A stretch of DNA of 41,812 bases from a virus. Within the stretch, counting starts at the first letter, position 1. Each line of letters starts with the position of its first letter. The stretch lies in IMG/VR virus record IMGVR_UViG_3300035698_003494, positions 1 through 41,812 of that record; one strand, 5' to 3'. The notes below the pieces were generated by a model. The model saw only the letters and a list, made by a program, of their open reading frames with translations, was not told the DNA's origin and did no database searches. Below, piece by piece: positions 1 through 7,366 of this stretch. The position numbers and the translations under genes were made by a program.

Positions 1-99
1 TGTAATATTAACAAAGAAGAGAGAGATACTATATCATGATGGTTATAGTCATGAAAGGATAGTGACTAAATATAAGTTAAAAGATACTTCGTATCCTAA
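1..99. repeat. Terminal direct repeat, left copy
   Basis: These 99 bases are identical to the last 99 bases of the window. An exact repeat of this size at both ends is what an assembler leaves when a contig closes on itself, and the gene running off the right end continues in frame here. It is therefore best read as a circular or circularly permuted genome, not as a biological terminal repeat. Confidence 0.9.
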
Positions 100-658
100 T
101 AATGACTGGATAAGGATAGAGATAGTTAATGGTGAAGTAAAGGTAGATGAAGTTAATATACCAAAATGGTATAAGAATAGTCATGAGAAACAATTATTAA
201 CTTTTAGTAAGAATATGCCTTATGATTTACAATTAGAGGCTGTTAAGCAGAATGGTTGTAGTATAATATATATTAAGAATCCTAGTAATAAGATACAATT
301 AATGGCTGTTAAACAGAGTGGTTATAGTATAAGATATATTAAGAATCCAAGTAAAGAGTTACAATTAGAGGCTGTTAAACAATATGGTTATAGTATAAAA
401 TATATTGATAATCCAAGTAAAGAGGTACAATTAGAGGCTGTTAAGCAGAATGGTTATAGTATAGAATATATTAAGAATCCAAGTAATAAGATACAATTAG
501 AGGCTGTTAAACAGGATGGTTATAGTATACGGTATATTAATAATCCAAGTAGTAAGGTACAGTTAGAGGCTGTTAAACAGAATGGTTATAGTATACAGTA
601 TATTAATAATCCAAGTAAAGAAGTGTTAGAATATATTGAAAGAAGAAATAATGTATAA
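1..658 (+). CDS. DUF4116-like repeat protein A (3' part; gene starts at 41697)
   Basis: This is the 3' part of a 224-residue protein whose ATG lies at 41697 and which crosses the contig ends; a GTG at 62 is internal. The N-terminal domain (about 80 residues, starting Met-Cys) contains a KVDE..IPKWY stretch that I recall from other phage proteins of unknown role. It is followed by six tandem 22-residue repeats (bases 230-625) of the form QLEAVKQNGYSIxYIKNPSxxx, which resemble DUF4116 repeats. The paralogue at 2166 is almost identical in the N-terminal domain but has five repeats. I see no signal peptide. Function is unknown; repeat arrays of this kind suggest a protein-binding surface, which is inference. 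Confidence 0.85.
   Translation, partial: VILTKKREILYHDGYSHERIVTKYKLKDTSYPNNDWIRIEIVNGEVKVDEVNIPKWYKNSHEKQLLTFSKNMPYDLQLEAVKQNGCSIIYIKNPSNKIQLMAVKQSGYSIRYIKNPSKELQLEAVKQYGYSIKYIDNPSKEVQLEAVKQNGYSIEYIKNPSNKIQLEAVKQDGYSIRYINNPSSKVQLEAVKQNGYSIQYINNPSKEVLEYIERRNNV
230..625 (+). repeat. Six tandem 66-bp coding repeats
   Basis: Six in-frame units of exactly 66 bp encode 22 residues each. Units differ at a few positions, mainly the residues after NG, SI and NPS. The same unit occurs five times at 2412-2741, so the two arrays give ample homology for slippage or gene conversion. Confidence 0.9.
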
Positions 659-809
659 AATAGAATGTATAGATTCAAATGGTCAAATAGAAACTTTAGA
701 TAAAACCCCCTGCTTAACTCAAGCTAAGAAGTTAAGACAAATATATCTAAGTTTCTTTAGGGATAGGAATGAGAAAGTCACTATTGTAATTAAGGCTACA
801 GGATATTAG
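651..809 (+). CDS. Small hypothetical protein, 52 aa
   Basis: A short ORF starts with ATG eight bases before the end of repeat protein A, with an AGAAG purine stretch upstream, and ends one base before the next start (TAG-T-ATG). The product begins MYKIECIDSNGQIETL and is mixed in charge with no membrane segment. Tight packing between two genes on the same strand is the main support. I do not recognise the family. Confidence 0.6.
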   Translation: MYKIECIDSNGQIETLDKTPCLTQAKKLRQIYLSFFRDRNEKVTIVIKATGY

Positions 810-810
810 T

Positions 811-1227
811 ATGTTAGTTAGTTTCGAGGATTTTATAAGGATACAACATAATTGGGTAAATTATACTGATTGGTTAAGGATGGACCACTTACCCATACAT
901 TTTAAAACGTACTGGATAAATCATTTAGGCAAATATAAATTTAAGAGTTTTGAAGTTATTAAAGAGACTTATTTCAGTAAAGATCAAGAGGCTATTTGTA
1001 GAGCTATTTTAAATGAAGTTGATTATGTAAAAAGTGAGGATATGGTTGAAAGGGTAGTAGAGAAGAAAAAGTATACTCCTATAGATATAGATAAACTAAT
1101 TGCAGAGGATGAAGATTTTGAAAATGAATATGACGAGTGGTTAGATAGTATCGAAGAAGAAGATGATGAGTTTGATGATGAAGATTATTATATAGGAGAG
1201 GGGGTAGAAGAATATGAAGAAGATTAA
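811..1227 (+). CDS. Hypothetical protein with acidic tail, 138 aa
   Basis: The N-terminal half is aromatic-rich (HNWVNYTDWLRM), and the last 40 residues are almost all Asp and Glu with scattered Tyr. Acidic tails occur in phage DNA mimics and in single-strand DNA-binding proteins, but the body shows no OB-fold motif I recognise. It lies in the first part of the early block, where host-takeover proteins are usual. Start and stop fit snugly between neighbours. Function is unknown. Confidence 0.7.
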   Translation: MLVSFEDFIRIQHNWVNYTDWLRMDHLPIHFKTYWINHLGKYKFKSFEVIKETYFSKDQEAICRAILNEVDYVKSEDMVERVVEKKKYTPIDIDKLIAEDEDFENEYDEWLDSIEEEDDEFDDEDYYIGEGVEEYEED

Positions 1228-1387
1228 ATGTGCTGATGATCACAGACATGTAATGGAGTATAAGGTAGCTACAGAAAAAATCAAAGCTGGCTATTACTGT
1301 AATAGTTGTAAGTATATTGAACTAGATGAGGAATTGAGTGATGATTTATTAGAGAGTCAGTTTTCAAGACAAATAAAGGAGCTATAA
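1214..1387 (+). CDS. Small zinc-ribbon-like protein, 57 aa
   Basis: ATG at 1214 overlaps the end of the acidic-tail gene in another frame. The product starts MKKIKCADDHRHVMEYKV and has a later CNSC pair, so Cys6, a His near residue 10 and Cys28/Cys31 could hold one zinc ion. A purine-rich stretch (GTAGAAGAA) precedes the start, and the AAGGAG at its end serves the next gene. It may be a small regulator or RNA/DNA-binding protein; this is inference from the Cys spacing. Confidence 0.6.
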   Translation: MKKIKCADDHRHVMEYKVATEKIKAGYYCNSCKYIELDEELSDDLLESQFSRQIKEL

Positions 1388-1389
1388 AA

Positions 1390-1665
1390 ATGATAATAAA
1401 ATTAGACTTGGAATTAATAGCTGCGAAACTAGAGAAAGTCAGCAAACAAAGAGAAGAATATATTACCTATGATGTCACTATATCTAAACATCCAGGAGCG
1501 GACTGTGTAACTATATTCTATACCTTATACACGTCAAAGACATCCAAACATGAAACTTTTCCAACTTTGTTAGCATTAGATAATAGATTAGATGAATTGA
1601 TAGAGGATAGGAAAGAGGTTATTATTGATGGTGTAGAGTATGTAAAAAAAGAAAGAGAGGTATAA
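1390..1665 (+). CDS. Hypothetical protein, 91 aa
   Basis: ATG is preceded by AAGGAG at good spacing. The product has a helical start (LDLELIAAKLEKVSKQREEYI), a beta-rich middle and a helical end. It ends one base before the next ATG. It has no membrane segment and no recognised motif. It belongs to the early run leading to the primase-helicase, so a replication or takeover role is possible but not shown. Confidence 0.75.
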   Translation: MIIKLDLELIAAKLEKVSKQREEYITYDVTISKHPGADCVTIFYTLYTSKTSKHETFPTLLALDNRLDELIEDRKEVIIDGVEYVKKEREV

Positions 1666-1666
1666 A

Positions 1667-2164
1667 ATGAGTGAATTATTTGAAGCGAGTCAAGAGGTAG
1701 AAATACCACAACAACAACCGACTAAGAACTACTCGGAAAGGGCTAAAGACGCTGGTAAAGCATTAGCAGATTCTAGGGATGCCTTTGAACTGTCACAAGT
1801 ACAAGCTACTTCAGAGGATATAAGAGCATTAGCAATTAGTTTCTTAATAGGACAGAACAAGAGAGAGAATATTAAGGCTATTAGAGAGGATAAGCCAGTA
1901 GCACAAGGACCAAAGAAAGAATATGTTAAACTACCATTCCTTGATATACAAGATGGTGTAGAATATACAGTCAAGATTATATCAGATGATGGGGAATATA
2001 AAACAGAGAGATTCACTACGCATGGTTTTACAGTTGAGATAAAAGGAGAATTAAAGAAACTTAGTACAATGTCTAAAAAACTACTTCATCATTTTGTAGT
2101 AGATGCTGTTGTTACGTTCAGGAGATATAACGAGGATAACTTTACTAAATATGAGGTGAAATAA
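1667..2164 (+). CDS. Hypothetical protein, 165 aa; possible DNA-binding accessory
   Basis: The product has a polar Gln-rich N-terminus (EIPQQQPTKN), a helical region to about residue 75, and a beta-rich C-terminal half starting near VKLPFLDIQDGVEYTVKI. The last part could be an OB-like fold, and the place just ahead of the primase-helicase would suit a single-strand DNA-binding protein, but it lacks the acidic tail expected and I do not recognise a family. Start is ATG after GAGAGG. Ends one base before repeat protein B. Confidence 0.7.
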   Translation: MSELFEASQEVEIPQQQPTKNYSERAKDAGKALADSRDAFELSQVQATSEDIRALAISFLIGQNKRENIKAIREDKPVAQGPKKEYVKLPFLDIQDGVEYTVKIISDDGEYKTERFTTHGFTVEIKGELKKLSTMSKKLLHHFVVDAVVTFRRYNEDNFTKYEVK

Positions 2165-2165
2165 T

Positions 2166-2762
2166 ATGTGTCAGTTTTTAAGTGTAATATTAACAAAAGA
2201 AAGAGAGATACTATATCATGATGGTTATAGTCATGAGAGTATAATAACTACACATAAGTTAAAAGATACTTCGTATCCTAATAATGACTGGATAAGGATA
2301 GAGATAGTTAATGGTGAAGTAAAGGTAGATGAAGTTAATATACCAAAATGGTATAAGAATAGTCATGATAAACAATTATTAACTTTTAGTAAGAATATGC
2401 CTTATGATTTACAATTAATGGCTGTTAGACAGAATGGTTATAGTATACAGTATATTAAGAATCCTAGTAGTAAGGTACAATTAATGGCTGTTAAGCAGAA
2501 TAGTTATAGTATAGAATACATTAAGAATCCAAGTAATAAGATACAATTAATGGCTGTTAAACAGGATGGTTGGAGTATAAGGTTTATTGATAATCCAAGT
2601 AAAGAGGTACAATTAGAGGCTGTTAAGAAATATGGTTATAGTATAGAATATATTAAGAATCCAAGTAATAAGATACAATTAGAGGCTGTTAAGCAGAATA
2701 GTTATAGTATAGAATATATTAAGAATCCAAGTAAAGAAGTGTTAGAATATATTAAGAGGTAG
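2166..2762 (+). CDS. DUF4116-like repeat protein B, 198 aa
   Basis: Paralogue of the gene crossing the contig ends. The first 82 residues differ from copy A at only about a dozen positions, clustered in the first 30, and long stretches are identical at DNA level, which indicates recent duplication or gene conversion. Five 22-residue repeats follow (2412-2741), then LEYIKR and stop. Copy A has six repeats. Both begin Met-Cys-x-Phe-Leu-Ser. A GAGG ribosome site overlaps the end of the previous gene. Function is unknown; no membrane segment or enzyme motif is visible. Confidence 0.85.
   Translation: MCQFLSVILTKEREILYHDGYSHESIITTHKLKDTSYPNNDWIRIEIVNGEVKVDEVNIPKWYKNSHDKQLLTFSKNMPYDLQLMAVRQNGYSIQYIKNPSSKVQLMAVKQNSYSIEYIKNPSNKIQLMAVKQDGWSIRFIDNPSKEVQLEAVKKYGYSIEYIKNPSNKIQLEAVKQNSYSIEYIKNPSKEVLEYIKR
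2412..2741 (+). repeat. Five tandem 66-bp coding repeats
   Basis: Five in-frame 66-bp units, the same family as at 230-625. Unit-to-unit differences give residues such as QNGYSIQY, QNSYSIEY, QDGWSIRF and KYGYSIEY at the variable centre. Confidence 0.9.
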
Positions 2763-2772
2763 AGGAGTTAAA

Positions 2773-4473
2773 ATGTACTCTCAAATATTAAAATTCTTAG
2801 TGGCACATCAAATACCTTATAAAGAAGGTAGTAGTCAATTTATCTTACCATGTCCAAAGTGCGGTCGTGATGAGAAAGTGTATATGGGGAAGAATAATTC
2901 TATGTGGGATTGTAAAGTGTGTGGAGCAAAAGGTGATTTAGTAAAATATCAAAATCTTAACTTCCTATCTGTCCCATCGGATGCACCACAGCAACAACAA
3001 GAAGATGGACCTACCTTTACACTACAAATGGTTAAGGAGTGCCATGAGAATCTTAAAACTAATCAAGAGGTAATTGATTATCTAATGAAGGATAGGAAAC
3101 TAAGTTCAGAAGTAATTAGTAAATGTTTACTAGGTGTGAATGAAAGAGGTCAATTAGTAATACCTCATGTATATAAGGATAAGTTGTATGGTGTTAAATA
3201 TCGTAACTTAGATCCTGAGGCAGAGACAAGATATATCTATGCTAAAGGAAGTAAGTCTATTGCACTTAATCAAGAATATTTAGATACAAAACCAAAGGAG
3301 GTGTTAGTAGTTGAAGGTGAAATAGATTATATGACAGCTTTAACTTATGGAATACAAAATACTGTAGCAGTACCAGGATGTAGTTATCGTGGAGATAGTA
3401 TGAAGTTCATAGAGAAGTTACAAGAAGCTGAGAAAATATATATTTGTTTTGATGCTGGTGAGGATGAATTAACTAAAGGACAAAAGGCAGCTTATGATTT
3501 AGCAAAAAGAATTGGTTTAGATAAGTGTTACAATGTAATACTTCCTGAAAAAGATCTAAATGACTGTCTAAAAAAGGACATACCTATAGAGAATATTAAG
3601 TCCACTATTCTAAATGCAAAGAAGTTTGATATTCCTGAAATTGTAAGAGTTGGTAAATTTAAGAAATTAGTTACTGAAAGACTATTAAACCCTAATAAGT
3701 TATTTGGTTATCCAAGTGGATTTGAACAGTTTGATAAATTAACAGGTGGCTTAGGCGAAGGACAATTAACTATATTGTCTGGACTCACAACTACAGGTAA
3801 GACTACGTGGTCTAACTTTTTAATGTACCACTATGCTCAGCATAAAATACCCGTAGTATATTTTTCTTTAGAGACACCTACACATCAACTTATAGCGAAT
3901 ACGATTAAGTTTCTATTCGGACATGCTGCTGACCAGTTTAATAAAGATAAGATAGAGGAGTATATAGATAGCTTAGATGAGTTACCTATACATTACTATG
4001 ATAGAAGAGCATTGAATAAACCTTTATACGTTTCTTATTTTAAAGAGTTAATTAAGAGTGTAAGGGATAGATATAATGCTAAGTTTATTGTCTTAGATGA
4101 TATGCAGAAACTAATCACTGCGAATAGACATGGTAGTAGAACTATGAGTAACCATGAGTTAATAGATGACCTATGTAGTTCTTTAAAAGATATTGCTATG
4201 GAATATGAAGTACATATAATTGTTATTGCTCACCTTAACAGAACTAATCAAGGAGTTAGACCTACAATGTTTCAATTAAAAGGTGGATCAGGTCAAGAAC
4301 AACAAGCAGACTTTGTTCTACTATTGCATAGGGAGTTAGACTCTCAAGCTGATGAAGAGGTTAAGTCACAAGTAATGTTAGATATAGCTAAGAATAGAAC
4401 TGATGGTGGTGAAGGTACTGGATTGATAACCATGAGGTTTGATAAGAATGTACAGAAATATATAGAGATATGA
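2773..4473 (+). CDS. Bifunctional primase-helicase, T7 gp4-like
   Basis: Makes RNA primers and unwinds DNA at the fork. The order is classic: zinc-binding Cys27/Cys30...Cys47/Cys50, TOPRIM primase core with Glu181 in VVEGE and acidic Asp227 in CFDAGED, then a RecA-like DnaB helicase with Walker A GLTTTGKTT (Lys343), Walker B IVLDD (441-443) and the IVIAHLNR motif near 485. At 566 residues it matches T7 gp4A in length. ATG follows AGAGGAG. The stop overlaps the next start as ATGA, so the following lipoprotein is translationally coupled. It works with the family A polymerase at 7366. Confidence 0.95.
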   Translation: MYSQILKFLVAHQIPYKEGSSQFILPCPKCGRDEKVYMGKNNSMWDCKVCGAKGDLVKYQNLNFLSVPSDAPQQQQEDGPTFTLQMVKECHENLKTNQEVIDYLMKDRKLSSEVISKCLLGVNERGQLVIPHVYKDKLYGVKYRNLDPEAETRYIYAKGSKSIALNQEYLDTKPKEVLVVEGEIDYMTALTYGIQNTVAVPGCSYRGDSMKFIEKLQEAEKIYICFDAGEDELTKGQKAAYDLAKRIGLDKCYNVILPEKDLNDCLKKDIPIENIKSTILNAKKFDIPEIVRVGKFKKLVTERLLNPNKLFGYPSGFEQFDKLTGGLGEGQLTILSGLTTTGKTTWSNFLMYHYAQHKIPVVYFSLETPTHQLIANTIKFLFGHAADQFNKDKIEEYIDSLDELPIHYYDRRALNKPLYVSYFKELIKSVRDRYNAKFIVLDDMQKLITANRHGSRTMSNHELIDDLCSSLKDIAMEYEVHIIVIAHLNRTNQGVRPTMFQLKGGSGQEQQADFVLLLHRELDSQADEEVKSQVMLDIAKNRTDGGEGTGLITMRFDKNVQKYIEI

Positions 4474-5015
4474 GATATCTAATTTATATATTATTAGTCT
4501 TTCTACTCTTTGGATGTAATACAACTAAGTATTATAAGGAAGATATTGAAGCAAGGAAGTTAGAAAGTGTTGTTACTTTTGACCAACTCCAATTTAAGAT
4601 GACTACACCTGAAATGATCTGTTGGACAATGGAGCAAGAGATTAGATATGTAGCAGATACTTCTCCAGAAGATGAATATAGATCACCCGATCAAACATGG
4701 GATTTAAGATATGGAGACTGTGAAGATTTTGCTATATTTAATGCTTACTTTCTTAAGAGGTTGAGTTATGATTACTACCTATTAAATATATCAGCTCCTA
4801 AATATGTTCATGCTATATGTGTTTGGAGAACACCACAAGGTTATAGGTATAGTAGTAATGGTAAGTTAAATAGTGCAGTGTGTCCTTCTTTAGAATACAT
4901 AGCAACTAGGATACACCCTAAGTGGTACGTAGTTAATATATATAAGTTAGAAGATATTGAGTATAATAATGTTAAGTTGAAGCACTATGAATGGATGATA
5001 AGGGAGGTAGAATAA
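4470..5015 (+). CDS. Lipoprotein with transglutaminase-like cysteine protease fold
   Basis: The N-terminus (MRYLIYILLVFLLFGC) is a lipoprotein signal with lipidated Cys16, so the mature protein should be membrane-anchored outside the cytoplasm. The body has the transglutaminase-like core: Cys84 in YGDCEDFA and His114 in KYVHAICVW; the third position after GYRYS is Asn130 or nearby rather than a clear Asp. Start overlaps the helicase stop (ATGA). Phage lipoproteins are often exclusion or host-surface factors, so superinfection exclusion or envelope processing is plausible. The fold call is from motif order; the role is inference. Confidence 0.7.
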   Translation: MRYLIYILLVFLLFGCNTTKYYKEDIEARKLESVVTFDQLQFKMTTPEMICWTMEQEIRYVADTSPEDEYRSPDQTWDLRYGDCEDFAIFNAYFLKRLSYDYYLLNISAPKYVHAICVWRTPQGYRYSSNGKLNSAVCPSLEYIATRIHPKWYVVNIYKLEDIEYNNVKLKHYEWMIREVE

Positions 5016-5740
5016 TGAGTAGAGTATTAGCATTTAGTGACGAACATTTACCAGCTACAATACCAGGTAGAGTAAAATTTTTAAAAGAAATGGAGAAGAG
5101 GTGGAAGTGTGATACTATTGTATGTACAGGTGATTTCTTAGACCTACATGCTATAAGTAGTCATACTACAGAAGCAGATGCTAAGGGGGCTTTAGATGAA
5201 ATGGATGAAGCATTAATAATGGCTAAAGAATATTATAAAGCATTTCCAAAGGTAACTCTTATTCTAGGTAACCATGATTTAAGAATTATGAGGGCTGCAA
5301 ATGAAGCTAAACTACCTAAGAATTGGCTTAGATCTTTTAGAGAAATAATAGGTGCTCCTGAAGGTTGGGATATTAGGACAGAACCAATCATAATTGATAA
5401 TGTTTTATATGATCATGACTTTCAGTGCTCTGGAATGAATGCTCATAGGAGTAGAGCTACTAAAGAAGGTTTAAACGTTGTTGGTGGTCATTTACATGCT
5501 TTTGGTGGTATATCTTTTATCTCGAATAGTCATAGCTTAACCTGGGGAATGAATATAGGTTCTGGAGTTGATGATACAGCTTATCACATGAGATATGGTA
5601 AGAAATTCCCTAATAAAGCAATAGTTGGTGCGGGTATAATTATTGATGGATTCTACCCATACTTTGAACCAATGAATTTAGGAAGTAAAAGAAAGCTAAC
5701 ATTGTCCAGACCTAAATCTAAGAAAAAGAAGGTAAAATAA
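5015..5740 (+). CDS. Calcineurin-like metallophosphoesterase
   Basis: Hydrolyses a phosphate ester with two metal ions. All family motifs are present: Asp9-x-His11 (SDEH), Gly-Asp40 (CTGDFLD), GNHD at 85-88, and GHLH with His159 and His161 near the C-terminal third. ATG at 5015 after GGGAGG is preferred over an in-frame ATG at 4991; it overlaps the lipoprotein stop by one base. Substrate cannot be told: phage members include protein phosphatases, nucleases and phosphodiesterases. Its place just before a glycerophosphodiesterase and a phospholipase suggests, but does not prove, lipid-derived substrates. Confidence 0.9.
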   Translation: MSRVLAFSDEHLPATIPGRVKFLKEMEKRWKCDTIVCTGDFLDLHAISSHTTEADAKGALDEMDEALIMAKEYYKAFPKVTLILGNHDLRIMRAANEAKLPKNWLRSFREIIGAPEGWDIRTEPIIIDNVLYDHDFQCSGMNAHRSRATKEGLNVVGGHLHAFGGISFISNSHSLTWGMNIGSGVDDTAYHMRYGKKFPNKAIVGAGIIIDGFYPYFEPMNLGSKRKLTLSRPKSKKKKVK

Positions 5741-6333
5741 TGTCAACAATTATGGCACATAGATGTTTATTAAATGGTCCTAATAAGGAAGTAGAAAATA
5801 CCTACTATAGTGCTTGGTACTGTAATAAAGTTGGTATAACTGCGATTGAAGTGGATGTTAGACTTCGTAAAGACACAGTAGTTTGTTCTCATGGTGATTA
5901 TCTAAATGGTCCATTGACCAGGCTTGAAACTATAGTTAAGCTATGTAATAAATTTAGATTAAATTTATATATTGATGTCAAAGAGTATGATGCAGGAGTA
6001 AGAGCTAAACAAATTTGCATAGATAATAACTTTTACAATGCTGTCTTTGCATCAAGGGATTATATATTTATTAATAACCAAGTTAATGACCTATTTAAGT
6101 ATGGCGCTATTATAGATAAATTTAGTGACGAATATAGATTCTCAAAATATGATTTTTTAAGCATTAACAGGAAATATTTTACATGGTTTATTGGGCAAAA
6201 GACTTTTAAGAAGATACAAAGTATATGTCCCGTATATGTATGGACAGTGAATAGCAAAAGAGAGATTGAAAAGTTTAAAAAATGGGGTGTAGATGTAATA
6301 ATGACAGACTATGGGGAGAAATACTCATCATGA
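5740..6333 (+). CDS. Glycerophosphodiester phosphodiesterase (GDPD family)
   Basis: Splits glycerophosphodiesters into glycerol 3-phosphate and an alcohol. The diagnostic active-site set is visible: His7-Arg8, Glu37-x-Asp39 in AIEVDVRL, and His51 in VVCSHGD, and the end has the family's WTVN...GVDVIMTDYG. At 197 residues it is somewhat shorter than bacterial GDPDs of about 240. It has no signal peptide, so it would act in the cytoplasm. Start is TAATG-coupled to the metallophosphoesterase; its stop overlaps the patatin start by four bases. Confidence 0.9.
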   Translation: MSTIMAHRCLLNGPNKEVENTYYSAWYCNKVGITAIEVDVRLRKDTVVCSHGDYLNGPLTRLETIVKLCNKFRLNLYIDVKEYDAGVRAKQICIDNNFYNAVFASRDYIFINNQVNDLFKYGAIIDKFSDEYRFSKYDFLSINRKYFTWFIGQKTFKKIQSICPVYVWTVNSKREIEKFKKWGVDVIMTDYGEKYSS

Positions 6334-7130
6334 TAGGTAAACCTAAAATAGGGTTATGTTTAGCAGCAGGGGGTGCTAAAGGAATTGCACACTTAGGAAC
6401 TATTAAAGTTCTAGAAGAGAATAAGATTCCTATCCATGCTATTACTGGTACATCTAGTGGAGCATTATTTGGAGGTATATATGCGTATACTAAAGATCTT
6501 AAAACTATAGAAAAGTTTGCTTTATCTATAGAAAAGAGAGCTTGGCAAAAGCTTCTACTTAAAGACTTCAGTGTGTTTGGTAAAGGTCTTATCTCAGGAC
6601 AACAAATAGAAAATATAATTGAAAACATAATAGGTAAAGGAGCATTGATAGAAGATTGTCAAATACCTTTTAGATGTGTTGCAGTAGATCTATATTCAGG
6701 AAAGAAGGTTGTATTCAAGAGTGGTAGTTTAAGTAAAGCTATTAGAGCAAGTATTTCTCTACCCCTCACATTTAAGCCAGTAGAGATGGATGGTATGTTG
6801 TTAGTGGATGGATCTTGTCTATGTCCTGCACCTTCTAAACAACTATTGGATATGAGGTGTAATAAAATTATCCTCTCTTCTACAGCACAACCAAGTGGAC
6901 AACCAATGTTAGGAAATGCTACTAAGTATAACATCATGCACAACTATATGATGAATAGTACATCTGAATTGATTAGGAGAGCTTCTGAGAGAGCTGACGT
7001 GGTCTTATACCCTAGGATAGATGCTATTGATACATTAGAGTTCTGGAAAGCTAGGGAAGCCATACAGGCAGGAGTGCTAGCTACACAAGAAAAGCTTACT
7101 CAGATAAAGAAACTATGTGGTTGGTTTTAA
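6330..7130 (+). CDS. Patatin-like phospholipase
   Basis: Predicted lipid acyl hydrolase of the RssA/YchK type, 266 residues. The oxyanion loop GGAKGIAHLG is at 14-23, the nucleophile elbow GTSSG at 40-44 (Ser42), and the dyad Asp160 is in VDGS where DGG/DGA is usual. I chose ATG at 6330 because it gives ATGA coupling with the GDPD and a GGGGAG site upstream; an in-frame ATG at 6282 would overlap more. No signal peptide. Together with GDPD it could strip acyl chains from phospholipid and release glycerol 3-phosphate. Confidence 0.92.
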   Translation: MIGKPKIGLCLAAGGAKGIAHLGTIKVLEENKIPIHAITGTSSGALFGGIYAYTKDLKTIEKFALSIEKRAWQKLLLKDFSVFGKGLISGQQIENIIENIIGKGALIEDCQIPFRCVAVDLYSGKKVVFKSGSLSKAIRASISLPLTFKPVEMDGMLLVDGSCLCPAPSKQLLDMRCNKIILSSTAQPSGQPMLGNATKYNIMHNYMMNSTSELIRRASERADVVLYPRIDAIDTLEFWKAREAIQAGVLATQEKLTQIKKLCGWF

Positions 7131-7366
7131 TGAGAAAGCTTCTCTTTATCCTACTACTAGTATCAGTATCATTTGCTTTTATGCTAAGCAAAATAGATAA
7201 CAAAGAATTTAACAACTACAATGTAGATGTGTTTGCAAAGAGATCTTATGGGTTTGATCTAGCTTGGTATGTAGGGACTAAGAAACCTTATCCTATATTA
7301 TACATTTATGTAGGTACACCTGAAGGAAACGTATATAGACTTTATAATGAGGAGTATTTAAAATAA
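7130..7366 (+). CDS. Small exported or membrane-anchored protein, 78 aa
   Basis: MRKLLFILLLVSVSFAFML is a signal peptide or single N-terminal anchor, followed by about 55 polar, Tyr-rich residues. ATG at 7130 shares a base with the patatin stop; a longer start at 7115 is possible. The next gene, DNA polymerase, begins at the last base of its stop codon. No family recognised. It closes the run of envelope-related genes between helicase and polymerase. Confidence 0.65.
   Translation: MRKLLFILLLVSVSFAFMLSKIDNKEFNNYNVDVFAKRSYGFDLAWYVGTKKPYPILYIYVGTPEGNVYRLYNEEYLK

Noticed and set aside
230-2741. CRISPR array suspected from regular 66-bp repeats
   Set aside because: The units keep reading frame, have no non-repeated spacers and encode a protein repeat in both copies.
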